The notes below the pieces were generated by a model. It was given only the letters and a program-made list of their open reading frames with translations. It searched no databases and was not told where the DNA came from. The position numbers and the translations under genes are program-made. From UBA4877 sp002399285 (GTDB taxonomy: Bacteria; Bacillota; Thermoanaerobacteria; Thermoanaerobacterales; UBA4877), in contig DAIPGN010000003.1 in assembly GCA_036771835.1 (NCBI GenBank), positions 62,001 through 126,000 on the forward strand: a DNA stretch of 64,000 nucleotides. The letters run 5' to 3'. This document shows, piece after piece, positions 52,191 to 60,996 of this stretch; the stretch's first letter is position 1; every line of letters begins with the position of its first letter.

Positions 52191-54214
52191 TGCTCATCCC
52201 CCGATGCATCGATTTTAAATTCTGCTATCGCCTCATTGAGTTTCGCCGCCGTGGCGGAAAGATCCGCGGCCGTAGCGCCAAGCTCCTCCATCGTAGCCGA
52301 CTGCTCTTCTATGGACGCCGATATATTGCTTACCCTGTCCGCCTCGTCGTTTACATCGTCGGTGACCGAGGTTATGCCGGCGGTAAGCTCTTCAATGGAA
52401 GCAGTCTGATCCTGAAGGGCGGTATCTATGCTGTATAGGGATGTACCTATACCCTCGATGGCTTCCATTATTTCCGTGATGCTGTTCCGCGCCGTATCGG
52501 CCTCCGACACGGAGCTGTCCACTGATTCCACGGTAGCCGCCATATTGTCTGCGACTTCCGCAGCCATCCCGTTTACATCCCTTATCAGCTTATCTATATT
52601 TACGGTGGCATCCCTGGCCGCTCCGGCAAGCTTCCTTATCTCATCGGCCACCACTGCGAAGCCCCTGCCCGATTCTCCTGCCCTGGCCGCTTCTATGGCG
52701 GCATTTAAAGACAACAGGTTTGTCTGATCGGCTATGTCCGCGATAGTACCGGTAAATCCCGTGATCCTCTTCATTATGCCCACAAGCTCCTGTATGGATG
52801 CGGAAGTCGTATCCACCGACTGCTTCATGTTGCCCACCCTGTCCATGACGCTCTCGAGAACCCCTATGGCGCCCTTGGCCTTTTCTTCTCCCTGTACGCC
52901 GTTTTCAAGAGCCTGCTGCGTGCTGGTGGCGACCTCCTGTATGCCTGATGCCACAGTGTCCGTGACTTCCTTGGCCTGGCTGAGATTCTGTGCATTGGCG
53001 GTAGACGTGGAGGCAATGCTCTCCGACTGGCCCGCTATTTCCTGCACGGTGGCGTTCACTTGCTCCACCGCCGCGGCCAGGCCCTCCGAAGTGCCCGCGA
53101 CAGCGCCGGATGCCTCTGCGACGCGTCCTATGAGTACCCCTATCTTATCCATCATATCGTTAAAGCTCGCCGCCAAACGCCCGAACTCATCCTTAGCCCT
53201 TATGTTTGCTCTTGCAGTCATGTCCCCTTCCTGCGCCCTGCCCATGGCATTATTTATCTGATTCAGCGTATCCGAAAACTGTTTGGATACAAAATAAGCC
53301 ACAATAGTTGCCAGTATGGCAAATCCCAGTATGCTGAACAAGGTCATGTGCATAATATACATGCCCGAGGCCGTCAGCTCGGCAGAGGGTATCCCCCTTG
53401 CAATTATCCATCCCGTTATCGGCACGGTATCATAGAAGACCGCCATTTGAGTTCCGGTAACTTCCGCATCGAAATTCCCGGTCTTACCGCTCAATTTGTC
53501 AAGCAGCGGCTTATCCATCTGATGCGATATCTTGCTCTCATCATTATGATACAACACCATACCCTGCTTGTCCACCATGGAAATAAAGCCTTTACCCACA
53601 TCCTGCTCCTTTAAAAGCTTCGTGAAATACTGCAGCTTGTACGTAACCACCGCTGCGCCTATAGTATGCCCGCCTCCGTCCTTCACCGGAGCGGACATGG
53701 TTATGATGGGTATGGTCGTCCCGCCGCTGCGGTAGGTCGCGGGGGTAGATATATCATAGACGGAACCATTCATTACGTTTTTAAAATATGATGCCTTGGA
53801 CATGTCGGTCCCAACGCTTGTCCCGCCTAAAGAATCCGCCGCCACATGTCCGTCGCCCGCTATTATGGAAACGCTTACAACGTCGCTTCCCGAACCCTCT
53901 ATAAAGTTCTTGAAGGACGTACTCACATCATCTATGTAATTTGCCTTTACGGCCTCATCGCCGGAATTGAAGGCTCCGAGATACTTGATGATCCCGGCAT
54001 TTCCCGCGGTATTGACCAGCATGGCCTTTATGTTGGTAAAATTGGTGTCGATCACATTCTTCACGCCGTTTACCGCGGCGTTTGTAGCTTCCACCTTCGC
54101 CTGGTAGAGACTGCTGTATGAGATGTTGTATGCAGTGCTGCCTAAAATTATCAGAGGTACTATAGAGAGCAAAAGGAACCATACTATGAGCCTTACTTTT
54201 ACACTCCTCTTCAA
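52187..54214 (-). CDS. Methyl-accepting chemotaxis protein
   Basis: A 675-residue chemoreceptor: membrane helix 8-28, extracellular dCache-type sensor (30-275), second helix about 283-305, HAMP (305-360) and signalling domain. The hairpin tip EAARAGESGRGFAVVADE and DQTNLLSLNAAI are conserved. It controls CheA for taxis. TTG start 7 bases after GAGGGG. The ligand is unknown. No chemotaxis genes are adjacent; the exported 151-residue protein is co-translated. Confidence 0.94.
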   Translation of the reverse strand: MKRSVKVRLIVWFLLLSIVPLIILGSTAYNISYSSLYQAKVEATNAAVNGVKNVIDTNFTNIKAMLVNTAGNAGIIKYLGAFNSGDEAVKANYIDDVSTSFKNFIEGSGSDVVSVSIIAGDGHVAADSLGGTSVGTDMSKASYFKNVMNGSVYDISTPATYRSGGTTIPIITMSAPVKDGGGHTIGAAVVTYKLQYFTKLLKEQDVGKGFISMVDKQGMVLYHNDESKISHQMDKPLLDKLSGKTGNFDAEVTGTQMAVFYDTVPITGWIIARGIPSAELTASGMYIMHMTLFSILGFAILATIVAYFVSKQFSDTLNQINNAMGRAQEGDMTARANIRAKDEFGRLAASFNDMMDKIGVLIGRVAEASGAVAGTSEGLAAAVEQVNATVQEIAGQSESIASTSTANAQNLSQAKEVTDTVASGIQEVATSTQQALENGVQGEEKAKGAIGVLESVMDRVGNMKQSVDTTSASIQELVGIMKRITGFTGTIADIADQTNLLSLNAAIEAARAGESGRGFAVVADEIRKLAGAARDATVNIDKLIRDVNGMAAEVADNMAATVESVDSSVSEADTARNSITEIMEAIEGIGTSLYSIDTALQDQTASIEELTAGITSVTDDVNDEADRVSNISASIEEQSATMEELGATAADLSATAAKLNEAIAEFKIDASGDEQ

Positions 54215-54232
54215 TTTTTATCCCCTCTTTTG

Positions 54233-54265
54233 TATAAAAATAACAGGTATTCATTGTGAATACCT
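54233..54265 (-). terminator. Terminator of the alr-mazE-mazF transcript
   Basis: On the minus strand AGGTATTCA-CAA-TGAATACCT (9 pairs) then GTTATTTTTAT. It is 14 bases after the mazF stop and before the chemoreceptor gene. Confidence 0.8.
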
Positions 54266-54278
54266 AACCCCATAGGAA

Positions 54279-54638
54279 TCAAAAATCAATAAGTCCCAAA
54301 CTTATCAGCAGTGCATTATCTACCTTTTCCATTATGTCGTTCTCAAAGTGTGCTATCTTCTCTCTCAGCCTCTTTTTGTCTATTGTCCTAACCTGTTCCA
54401 AAAGTATTACGGAGTCCTTTGCCAAACCAAATTCAGTGCCCTCTATCTCTACATGGGTTGGGAGCCTGGCCTTATTTATTTGAGATGTGATAGCTGCGAC
54501 AATGATGGTGGGGCTGTATTTGTTTCCTATGTCATTCTGTATTATCAGCACCGGCCTTACACCACCCTGCTCAGACCCTATGACGGGACTGAGGTCGGCA
54601 TAATAGACATCTCCCCGTCTAATATTTAAGTCGTTCAT
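54279..54638 (-). CDS. ndoA: mRNA interferase MazF/EndoA (toxin)
   Basis: A 119-residue MazF/PemK endoribonuclease. RRGDVYYADLSPVIGSEQGG is the family N-terminus and RPVLIIQND and LPTHVE are catalytic regions; the active form usually cleaves single-stranded RNA at a short motif (UACAU in Bacillus EndoA). Its ATG overlaps the antitoxin stop (ATGA). Order alr-antitoxin-toxin is that of Bacillus and many Clostridia. Confidence 0.95.
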   Translation of the reverse strand: MNDLNIRRGDVYYADLSPVIGSEQGGVRPVLIIQNDIGNKYSPTIIVAAITSQINKARLPTHVEIEGTEFGLAKDSVILLEQVRTIDKKRLREKIAHFENDIMEKVDNALLISLGLIDF

Positions 54639-54904
54639 CTAACCAATCGTTTTTCATAAGAAATGAGGCACTCGTTTTCTGCGGTAAGTCCCAACTCGGC
54701 CATCTCCAGATTAATAGCGGCCATCTCCATGTATCCCTTTTTCATGCTTTCCCTTATCTGTTTCTTCCTCTTTTCACTGATGTACAGTTTCATCGCTTCC
54801 CTTATAAATTCGCTTCTGTTTATATTTTCCATAGAAGCCAGAAGGTCTACCTCCTCAAGCAGGCTCTCTGGAAGACTTACGAGTATCCTTTTGGTCTCAC
54901 CCAC
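54635..54904 (-). CDS. ndoAI: Ribbon-helix-helix antitoxin MazE/EndoAI
   Basis: An 89-residue CopG-type antitoxin: TKRILVSLPESLLEEVD forms the DNA-binding ribbon and first helix, INRSEFIREAMKLYI the second, and the C-terminal tail (about 50-89) would wrap the toxin. I prefer the GTG at 54904, which lies 7 bases after GGGGAGG; the ATG at 54925 lies upstream of that site. Confidence 0.92.
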   Translation of the reverse strand: MGETKRILVSLPESLLEEVDLLASMENINRSEFIREAMKLYISEKRKKQIRESMKKGYMEMAAINLEMAELGLTAENECLISYEKRLVR

Positions 54905-54989
54905 TTTAAAACCTCCCCGAACCATATATTTGATTATATATTACTGTATATAATTATGTCAACACAATAGGATATTATACCAGCATTTG

Positions 54990-56144
54990 TCACAATAAAT
55001 AATTTATGGTCTTTATTATTTTCCCATCCCTAATATATATTCTCGGAACCCTTCTGGATATTCCACATAATATTTCATAGCTTATCGTCCCGATATCGCC
55101 GGCTATATCATCGGCATCGATCTTCCTGCCGCCCTGCGAACCCATTAGTATGACCTCGTCGCCCGCAGTGACGTCCCCTGCGCCGGTTACGTCGGCCATG
55201 CACTGATCCATGCATATGTTCCCGACCACGTCGGCAAACTCGCCGTTTATGATGACCTTGGCTTTTCCAGAACGCAGTCTGGTAAAACCGTCCGCATAGC
55301 CCACCGGAATGGTGGCTATGACGCTGTACCTTTTGGTAGTAAACCTTCTGCCATAGCTTATGCTGCAGCCCGCCGGCAGCGTCTTGACATAGGCCACGGC
55401 GGATTTCAGAATCATCACCGGTTTTATGTCCACGGTATGTTTTACCTCATCGGACGGATAGTACCCGTACTGCATAATGCCGGCCCTCACCATATCCAGC
55501 CTCATGCCGGGAAGATCCAGTATGGCCGCGCTGTTTGATACATGTTTTACCGGTATCTCTATGCCTCTGGCCTTGAGCCCGTCCGCCACATCCATGAACA
55601 GCCCGAATTGTATCTCCGTATAGGCTTTATCCGCCGTGTCTGCAGCTGCAAAGTGTGTGAACAGCCCCTCTACCTCAATGTTCTTAAGGAGCGACATCCT
55701 CTCTATATCATTTATCGCAGCGCCTTTATCCGTGTAGCCCAGCCGTCCCATGCCCGTGTCCAGCTTGACGTGCACCTTAGCCGTTTTTTTAAGGGAAGAT
55801 GCAATCTCGTTCAGCTGCGATACGGTCTCATAGTCAAACACCGTAAGCGTAATATCTTCCTCCACCGCTTCTTTCATTTGGTCAGGCGGAGTGCAGCCCA
55901 ATATGAGTATGGGAGCAGTGATGCCCGCGTTTCTAAGCTCCACAGCCTCATCCAAAAATGCCACGGCCAGCCGTGAAGCCCCTGCTTCCAGAGCCACGGG
56001 AACCAGCTCGCGGGAACCATGCCCATAGGCGTTGGCCTTTACGACCGCGCATACCTCGGCATCCCCCGCCGCCTTCTTTATGTTGCTTATATTGCCGTAA
56101 TAGGCATCCAGGTCTATTTCCGCATAAGTAGGTCTTATATTCAA
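54990..56144 (-). CDS. alr: Alanine racemase
   Basis: A 384-residue PLP enzyme. The lysine that binds PLP is in VKANAYGHG near 39, and the catalytic tyrosine is in ISYGRRF near 260; C-terminal beta domain 250-384. It makes D-alanine for peptidoglycan. Preferred start is a TTG at 56144, 8 bases after GGGGGG; a TTG at 56150 is too close. Followed by the antitoxin and toxin genes. Confidence 0.94.
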   Translation of the reverse strand: MNIRPTYAEIDLDAYYGNISNIKKAAGDAEVCAVVKANAYGHGSRELVPVALEAGASRLAVAFLDEAVELRNAGITAPILILGCTPPDQMKEAVEEDITLTVFDYETVSQLNEIASSLKKTAKVHVKLDTGMGRLGYTDKGAAINDIERMSLLKNIEVEGLFTHFAAADTADKAYTEIQFGLFMDVADGLKARGIEIPVKHVSNSAAILDLPGMRLDMVRAGIMQYGYYPSDEVKHTVDIKPVMILKSAVAYVKTLPAGCSISYGRRFTTKRYSVIATIPVGYADGFTRLRSGKAKVIINGEFADVVGNICMDQCMADVTGAGDVTAGDEVILMGSQGGRKIDADDIAGDIGTISYEILCGISRRVPRIYIRDGKIIKTINYLL

Positions 56145-56175
56145 TGACAATGCCCCCCGTTGAATTTCAAAATAT

Positions 56176-57714
56176 TTATATTTTTATCAGCGAATTGATG
56201 GCGATCGGGACGTATGAAGCTACATCCGTTGCGGTCATGCCGTATTCGCCGATCTTTTCCCTCAGCATGTCCCCGGCCAGGCCATGCACGTACGTGCCCA
56301 GCACGCAGGCGTCGGCAATACTGAACCCCTGGCCGGTCAGTCCTGCGATCACCCCCGTCAGCACATCGCCGCTGCCCGCCGTCGCCATGCCCGGATTGCC
56401 AGTGGGAGATATATAATACCTATTTTCGCAGGCTACGACCGTTCTCGCCCCCTTGAGAACGCATACCGCGCCGTATTTATCTGAAAACTCCCGTGCAGTA
56501 TCTATCCTGTTTTCATTTATATACTCGGTGCTTTTCCCCATAAGCCGCGCCATCTCGCCGGGATGCGGCGTCACAGCCGCCTGTCCCTTCGCCCTGAGCA
56601 GAAGCGCCGGTTCGATATTATTGAGGCCGTCGGCGTCTATGACCATAGACAGCGGGCAATTGCTTATGAATACCTCCATAAAGTCCGCCACGGTTTCGCT
56701 TCTCCCCAGGCCGGGCCCTACGGCGACCGCATCGATACCGTCAAGGTTATTGAGGATCTCGCCCGCCGCTTTCCTGCCCAGGTACCCTCCCTCGTCGCAC
56801 AGCGCCATGGGTATCACTTCCGGCATCCTTCCCGAAACCATTCCCGCTATGCACGAGGGAACGGCCATGGTGACAAGCCCCGTCCCGCTCCTAAGTGCAG
56901 CCGACGAACTGATCACCGGCGCTCCCGTATAGTCTTTCGAACCGCCTATAACAAGCACATGTCCATAGTCGCCCTTATGCGTGTTCGCATCCCTCCTGCG
57001 GATGAGAGGCAGCTCATCTGCGGTCGTGAGCCTGCCCGCAGGATTTATCTCCTCCGTCACCCTGGCAGGATATCCGATATCGGCGGCAACCAGTTTCCCG
57101 GTATACTCGGCGCCGGGATATATCACCTCTCCTATCTTAGGATACCCGAACGTTACGGTGATGTCCGCCCTTACCGCGGCCCCCATCGGCCTCCCCGTAT
57201 CGCAGTTCAGCCCCGAAGGTATGTCCATTGACACCACCGGCCGGTCCAAGGTATTTATAAACTCAATGAGATCCCTGTTGATGCCCTTCACCTCACCCCT
57301 GACGCCCGTGCCGAGAATCGCGTCGACGACGGCGCAGCTCTCCCTCACCTGCCTCTCTATGAACTTGATGTTCTCCCTGTGAGTGACCTCGGCAATATAG
57401 CCTCCCATCCCCTTAAGGATGCCTAGGTTTATTCCGGCGTCGCCCGCTATCTCCTCCGCGGCGCCCGAGAGAAAAACGTAACACTCGGCGCCCTTCTGTA
57501 TCAAAAGGCGGGACAGGGCCAGGCCGTCCCCACCGTTGTTTCCCCTTCCGCAAAATACGGCAAACTTCTTTGCCTTCACATCCCCCAGACTGCTCTCTAT
57601 CTCGGCCAAAACGGAAAGCGCGGCGTGTTCCATCAGTACCACGCCGGGTATTCCGATATCTTCTATGGATATCCTGTCCGCACTTCTCATTTCTTCAGCG
57701 GTCAAAACATACAT
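56176..57714 (-). CDS. nnr: Bifunctional NAD(P)HX epimerase/dehydratase
   Basis: A 512-residue fusion. The N-terminal YjeF epimerase (GRGNNGGDGLALSR, DAILGTGVRGEV, DIPSGLNCDTG) is followed by the ADP/ATP-dependent dehydratase (YGHVLVIGGSKDYTGAP, VTPHPGEMARL, TAGSGDVLTGVIAGL). It repairs hydrated NADH and NADPH. I place the start at the ATG 57714, 9 bases after AAGGAG, one base past the acpS stop. Standard clostridial neighbours acpS and alr. Confidence 0.95.
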   Translation of the reverse strand: MYVLTAEEMRSADRISIEDIGIPGVVLMEHAALSVLAEIESSLGDVKAKKFAVFCGRGNNGGDGLALSRLLIQKGAECYVFLSGAAEEIAGDAGINLGILKGMGGYIAEVTHRENIKFIERQVRESCAVVDAILGTGVRGEVKGINRDLIEFINTLDRPVVSMDIPSGLNCDTGRPMGAAVRADITVTFGYPKIGEVIYPGAEYTGKLVAADIGYPARVTEEINPAGRLTTADELPLIRRRDANTHKGDYGHVLVIGGSKDYTGAPVISSSAALRSGTGLVTMAVPSCIAGMVSGRMPEVIPMALCDEGGYLGRKAAGEILNNLDGIDAVAVGPGLGRSETVADFMEVFISNCPLSMVIDADGLNNIEPALLLRAKGQAAVTPHPGEMARLMGKSTEYINENRIDTAREFSDKYGAVCVLKGARTVVACENRYYISPTGNPGMATAGSGDVLTGVIAGLTGQGFSIADACVLGTYVHGLAGDMLREKIGEYGMTATDVASYVPIAINSLIKI

Positions 57715-57715
57715 A

Positions 57716-58081
57716 TCACTCATCTCCTTCCGCTGCGGCAAAGGCCACTGCATAATCGTCCTCATGGCTTATAGACAGCGAAATACTCTTGATGCCGAGC
57801 AATCCGGCCTTGTTCCTGGCGCCTCCCCATAGCAAAACCTCCGGCCTCCCGCCCCTTATGATCTCAATATCCTTGAGCCTCAGACCGCTGAGACCGCCTA
57901 TGCACTTGGACACCGCTTCTTTGGCTGCAAAACCGGCTGCAACGTGCTGCACCGCAAGCTTCTTGCCGTATAAGTACTCTCCCTCTCTTTCAGTGAAAAA
58001 CCGCGATATAAATTCAGGGTGCTCTTCTATTATTTTGCCGACTCTTTTTATCTCCACTATATCCACACCGGTATAGAGCAA
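57716..58081 (-). CDS. acpS: Holo-[acyl-carrier-protein] synthase
   Basis: A 121-residue AcpS that adds 4'-phosphopantetheine to acyl carrier protein. TGVDIVEIKRV holds the metal Asp, and FAAKEAVSKCIG with Glu is the second metal site; SISHEDDYAVAF closes. Start TTG at 58081, 8 bases after GGAGG; the open frame's earlier TTG is inside the ribosome site. Confidence 0.94.
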   Translation of the reverse strand: MLYTGVDIVEIKRVGKIIEEHPEFISRFFTEREGEYLYGKKLAVQHVAAGFAAKEAVSKCIGGLSGLRLKDIEIIRGGRPEVLLWGGARNKAGLLGIKSISLSISHEDDYAVAFAAAEGDE

Positions 58082-58141
58082 AATATTTACCTCCAAAATA
58101 CTGTATTATATTATTTTCTATATTTCTTTCCAAAATCCTTC

Positions 58142-58172
58142 AAAAAAATAAAAAGTGGCTCTACCACTTTTT
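58142..58172 (-). terminator. Terminator of the DUF6514 gene
   Basis: On the minus strand AAAAAGTGG-TAGAG-CCACTTTTT then ATTTTTTT; the stem overlaps the stop codon by two bases. Confidence 0.85.
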
Positions 58173-58536
58173 ATATAGCGACTCTGTATTGTTCCCAAAG
58201 CATCATATCAAAACCTTCTATATATGTCTCTATATTCTCCTCCATTATGTCGAACAGATGGACGGGAGACAAAAATTCATCGGCATAATACCTTATCAGC
58301 TCCACCACCTTGTCCCCATAAGGACTAACATTCTCGTATATCTCTCTTTCCTCATCAACCTTTTTCCCATTTCGGTAAGTTTCACTAATTATCTCTATGC
58401 CATAGGAGGGTAAGACCAATTTTTCTCCTTCATAGTAAAAGATCAGCTCTCCCGTGACAAGATAATAGGTCAGGGATATTATCTCATCTTTTTCCTCAAT
58501 TGTCCTTGCATTATTCGCAATCTTTTCTCTGGTCAT
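58171..58536 (-). CDS. DUF6514 family protein
   Basis: A 121-residue soluble protein restricted, to my knowledge, to clostridial sporeformers. EEKDEIISLTYYLVTGELIF and SYGIEIISETYRNGKKVDEEREIYENVSPYGDKV match DUF6514 in outline. No catalytic motif seen. GAGGAGG is 7 bases before the ATG. Function unknown. Confidence 0.72.
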   Translation of the reverse strand: MTREKIANNARTIEEKDEIISLTYYLVTGELIFYYEGEKLVLPSYGIEIISETYRNGKKVDEEREIYENVSPYGDKVVELIRYYADEFLSPVHLFDIMEENIETYIEGFDMMLWEQYRVAI

Positions 58537-58753
58537 ACCATTACCTCCTCTTGATATAATTGTTTTCCTAAATTTTCTATTGTATCTATTCTATAAAAAT
58601 TGCAATTCACCTTTTTGTCATTCAATTTTTCGAATGACCAAAATCGACCTAAAACCACCCCAGCAGGCGATATACAAGGATTTTAAGATATTATGCATTA
58701 AAAATCGTGTCGAAATGCAAACAAAAGTTGATTTATTTGTCATTAAATTTATT
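58537..58753. other. AT-rich intergenic region upstream of the DUF6514 gene
   Basis: About 220 bases between the DUF6514 start and the SDR terminator. Minus-strand TTGCAA...TACAAT near 58619-58590 is a loose promoter with 15-base spacing. The 68-codon plus-strand open frame here has no ribosome site and looks spurious. No repeat copy or RNA gene seen. Confidence 0.35.
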
Positions 58754-58784
58754 AAAAAATGCCCTGGATTTTCCAGAGCATTTT
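58754..58784 (-). terminator. Terminator of the SDR gene
   Basis: On the minus strand AAAATGCTCTGGA pairs with TCCAGGGCATTTT around AAA (12 to 13 pairs), then T. About 95 bases after the SDR stop; the stem would also work on the plus strand. Confidence 0.8.
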
Positions 58785-58876
58785 GACGGATATTCATTAT
58801 ATAATTAAATATTTATTCCACAGCCGATGCTGCCGGTATATTCTTTCTATCTATATTAACTATGCATTCGGCCGGA

Positions 58877-59662
58877 TCACTTTTTAAACGCCATGGATAC
58901 CAGCTTATCGGCCAGGCCGGGCCAGGCTCCGCTGATAAAGGCCATAGCCTTGTCCGGCCACGTTATAAAGACGTTGTTTTTGCCGCCGGCTATACCCGAT
59001 ATTATGCGGCCGGCCACCAACTCGGGTGAAACCCTGCTCAGTCTCGGTTCGTTCCCGGGGTAGGCTTCACCCAGTGCGTTATCCCTGAAGCTGGTCTTTG
59101 CGGACCCAGGGAAAACATTGACGACCTTTATGCCGAAGGGCTCCAGCTCAAGCCGGGCGGTCTGCGCAAGCGACATGAGAGCGGCCTTGCTGGCCGAATA
59201 CCCTCCTATATTGGGCGCCGGTCTCACCGCACCAAGCGAACAAATATTGACTATGGTGCCGCCCCCCTGATTTTTGAATACCGGAGCAATCTCCTGTATC
59301 ATATAGAGGGGTCCGAACAGATTTACCTTAAGCGCCCGTTCCAGATCCTCCTGTCTTATATCGCATACCTGAGCTCGCAGCCCGATTCCGGCATTATTTA
59401 TGAGCACGTCTATCCTGCCGAATTTATCCAGTCCGGCTTCCGTCAGTCTCCTCACCGAATCCCTGTCGGACACGTCGGCCGGAAACAGCAGCAGACCGTC
59501 TTCCCTTACCGGTAAACCTCCTCCCGCCTTATCCAGCTCCTCCCGGGAGCGGGCAGTCAGGATCAGCGAGGCATTGTGCTCCGCAAGGTTTTGTGCCATG
59601 GCCAGGCCTATGCCCCTGGTCGCCCCGGTTATAAGTACCGTCTTTCCGTCCCAGAAACCCAT
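58877..59662 (-). CDS. Short-chain dehydrogenase/reductase (SDR)
   Basis: A 261-residue NAD(P)-dependent oxidoreductase: TGATRGIG at 12-19, NNAG near 90, catalytic Ser in ICSLGA and YSASK near 155. The hydrophobic C-terminus suggests membrane contact, like the DltE/3-ketoacyl reductase-like group. Substrate unknown. The DUF2007-like gene is directly upstream, with stop and start 3 bases apart. Confidence 0.9.
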   Translation of the reverse strand: MGFWDGKTVLITGATRGIGLAMAQNLAEHNASLILTARSREELDKAGGGLPVREDGLLLFPADVSDRDSVRRLTEAGLDKFGRIDVLINNAGIGLRAQVCDIRQEDLERALKVNLFGPLYMIQEIAPVFKNQGGGTIVNICSLGAVRPAPNIGGYSASKAALMSLAQTARLELEPFGIKVVNVFPGSAKTSFRDNALGEAYPGNEPRLSRVSPELVAGRIISGIAGGKNNVFITWPDKAMAFISGAWPGLADKLVSMAFKK

Positions 59663-59665
59663 GGC

Positions 59666-59899
59666 TCACTCCCTCCCGTCATTTCTTATGCCCGATAAGA
59701 TCTGCAGTATCCTGTCCTTGTAGTCCTGATATGACGCCACATATCCCCAGCCCTCCGACAGCTGAAACAGTACGTTATATGCGGAATCACGATAGGACCG
59801 TATCAAAAACGGTATGCCCTCGTCCTTCAATATACCTTCCAGGAGTTCCGCCTCCACCTCATTTTCCAGCATAGCCACCCTCGTATATTCATCATCCAT
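59666..59899 (-). CDS. DUF2007-like small protein (77 aa)
   Basis: Seventy-seven residues resembling the DUF2007 putative signal-transducing domain (VAMLENEVEAELLEGILKDE-GIPFLIRS, a two-layer fold). GGAGGG is 8 bases before the ATG at 59899, inside a longer open frame. Function unknown; co-transcribed with the SDR. Confidence 0.72.
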   Translation of the reverse strand: MDDEYTRVAMLENEVEAELLEGILKDEGIPFLIRSYRDSAYNVLFQLSEGWGYVASYQDYKDRILQILSGIRNDGRE

Positions 59900-60123
59900 A
59901 TATATCCCTCCACACATCTGATTAGCCTCTAATATATGCCATGCATACCATGTCAATACTTTTTTTCACTGTCAGTGAAATTCACCTCTATTATATGCCA
60001 TACGCACCCGCCGTTCAACGTGCAAAACTGCGTGCGGCAGATCAGCCGCAGGTCAAAGTTAAGCCTTGTAAACAATGTATTAATTTCATAAATCTAACAA
60101 TAATAATACCGGAGGTGAAACTT

Positions 60124-60270
60124 GTGAGCAAAAATAGACAGGATCAGCCCGCCGGAAACAGGGAAAAGAAAACCGTGAAAAAAGAAAAAAACATAGCAGC
60201 GCCGGATAGGGATATGGAGATCGGCAATGAATTTACGACGGATAAAAAAGACACAAAGAAAAAGAAATAG
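60124..60270 (+). CDS. Very small Lys-rich protein (48 aa)
   Basis: A 48-residue polar peptide: about a third Lys/Arg, with an acidic patch (APDRDMEIGNEFTTD) and a KKDTKKKK tail. No hydrophobic segment. The GTG start follows a perfect GGAGGTGA ribosome site at 6 bases, so it is a real gene rather than noise. Probably disordered; nucleic-acid binding is a guess. A perfect 21-pair hairpin follows its stop codon. Confidence 0.7.
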   Translation: MSKNRQDQPAGNREKKTVKKEKNIAAPDRDMEIGNEFTTDKKDTKKKK

Positions 60271-60316
60271 CAATGTAACACGAGAGAGGGCCCGACCCTC
60301 TCTCGTGTTACATTGC
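60270..60316. terminator. Perfect 21-pair hairpin after the Lys-rich small gene
   Basis: GCAATGTAACACGAGAGAGGG and its exact complement are separated by only CCCGA. No T tract follows on the plus strand; on the minus strand the tail is TATTTCTTTTTC. It may act as a terminator for both directions or as an RNA element. Confidence 0.6.
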
Positions 60317-60327
60317 AGACAAACTGA

Positions 60328-60477
60328 CAGGCCGTGACAAATCGTGCAAGGCAAGACGGCAAACCTGTAAACAAGGAAGCATACTAAAACGTATGTGACC
60401 GCAGTTTGCAAGTACAGCCAACGCAGCAAGCAAAATTGCTGTGCAATTTCACGATTGTGCGAGAATGACACGGCCTG
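60328..60477. repeat. Long copy (150 bp) of the palindromic repeat family
   Basis: Begins CAGGCCGTGACAAATCGTGC and ends GACACGGCCTG, the best-matched ends in the window (CAGGCCGTG/ CACGGCCTG). Inner CATAC/GTATG hairpin as at 51580. Lies 10 bases from the stop of the dehydrogenase remnant. Confidence 0.85.
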
Positions 60478-60486
60478 GCCATATCG

Positions 60487-60870
60487 TTACGGCATTACTA
60501 TGACCGGCTTTATGATCTTCCCTGCAGCCTTGACATCTATTGCCTTTTGTATATCTTCCAGCGGATAGGTTTTAATGATCTGCTCCACCGGGAATTTGCC
60601 CCTCTTATAGAGCCTCAGCATCCGCAGAATGAACACCTGCGGATTTGCTGCTCCGTAGCCTACTCCGCTGAGCGACCGCGTCCCGCCGACGTATGCATAA
60701 CCGCTGACCGTGACCGAAGGGACCTGAGCCAAAACCACACACTTGCCCAGCTTTGCAAGGCACGAAGATGCCGCATTTATCAGCTGTTCTGCGCCGCCGG
60801 TATCTATAGCGTAGTCAAATCCCAACGGACATACCTTGCGGTGGGACATTATATCAACTGTTTTCTGGCC
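60487..60870 (-). pseudogene. C-terminal remnant of a zinc alcohol dehydrogenase-type gene
   Basis: The frame encodes the last 110 residues or so of a medium-chain dehydrogenase: FDYAIDTGGAEQLINAASSC, VVLAQVP, SGVGYGAANPQVFI, FPVEQIIKTYPLEDIQKAI and KPVIVMP. The N-terminal catalytic GroES-like domain and the nucleotide-binding GxGxxG are missing; the sequence upstream (60870-60945) does not match the family and has no ribosome site. Usual length is about 350 residues. A decayed gene is the simplest reading. Confidence 0.75.
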
Positions 60871-60996
60871 TTGTTCCAAGATTTGGATCAGCATTTCGCA
60901 GGTCTCATTCAATAAAATCTTAAAGAAAAAACGCCAAACATGCATATAATTATGATATAATCATCTAAATCAGCAACTCAAGGGGGATAGCTAAAA

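Noticed and set aside
58580..58786. 68-codon plus-strand open frame
   Set aside because: No ribosome site, low-complexity AT-rich codons, and it runs into the SDR terminator.
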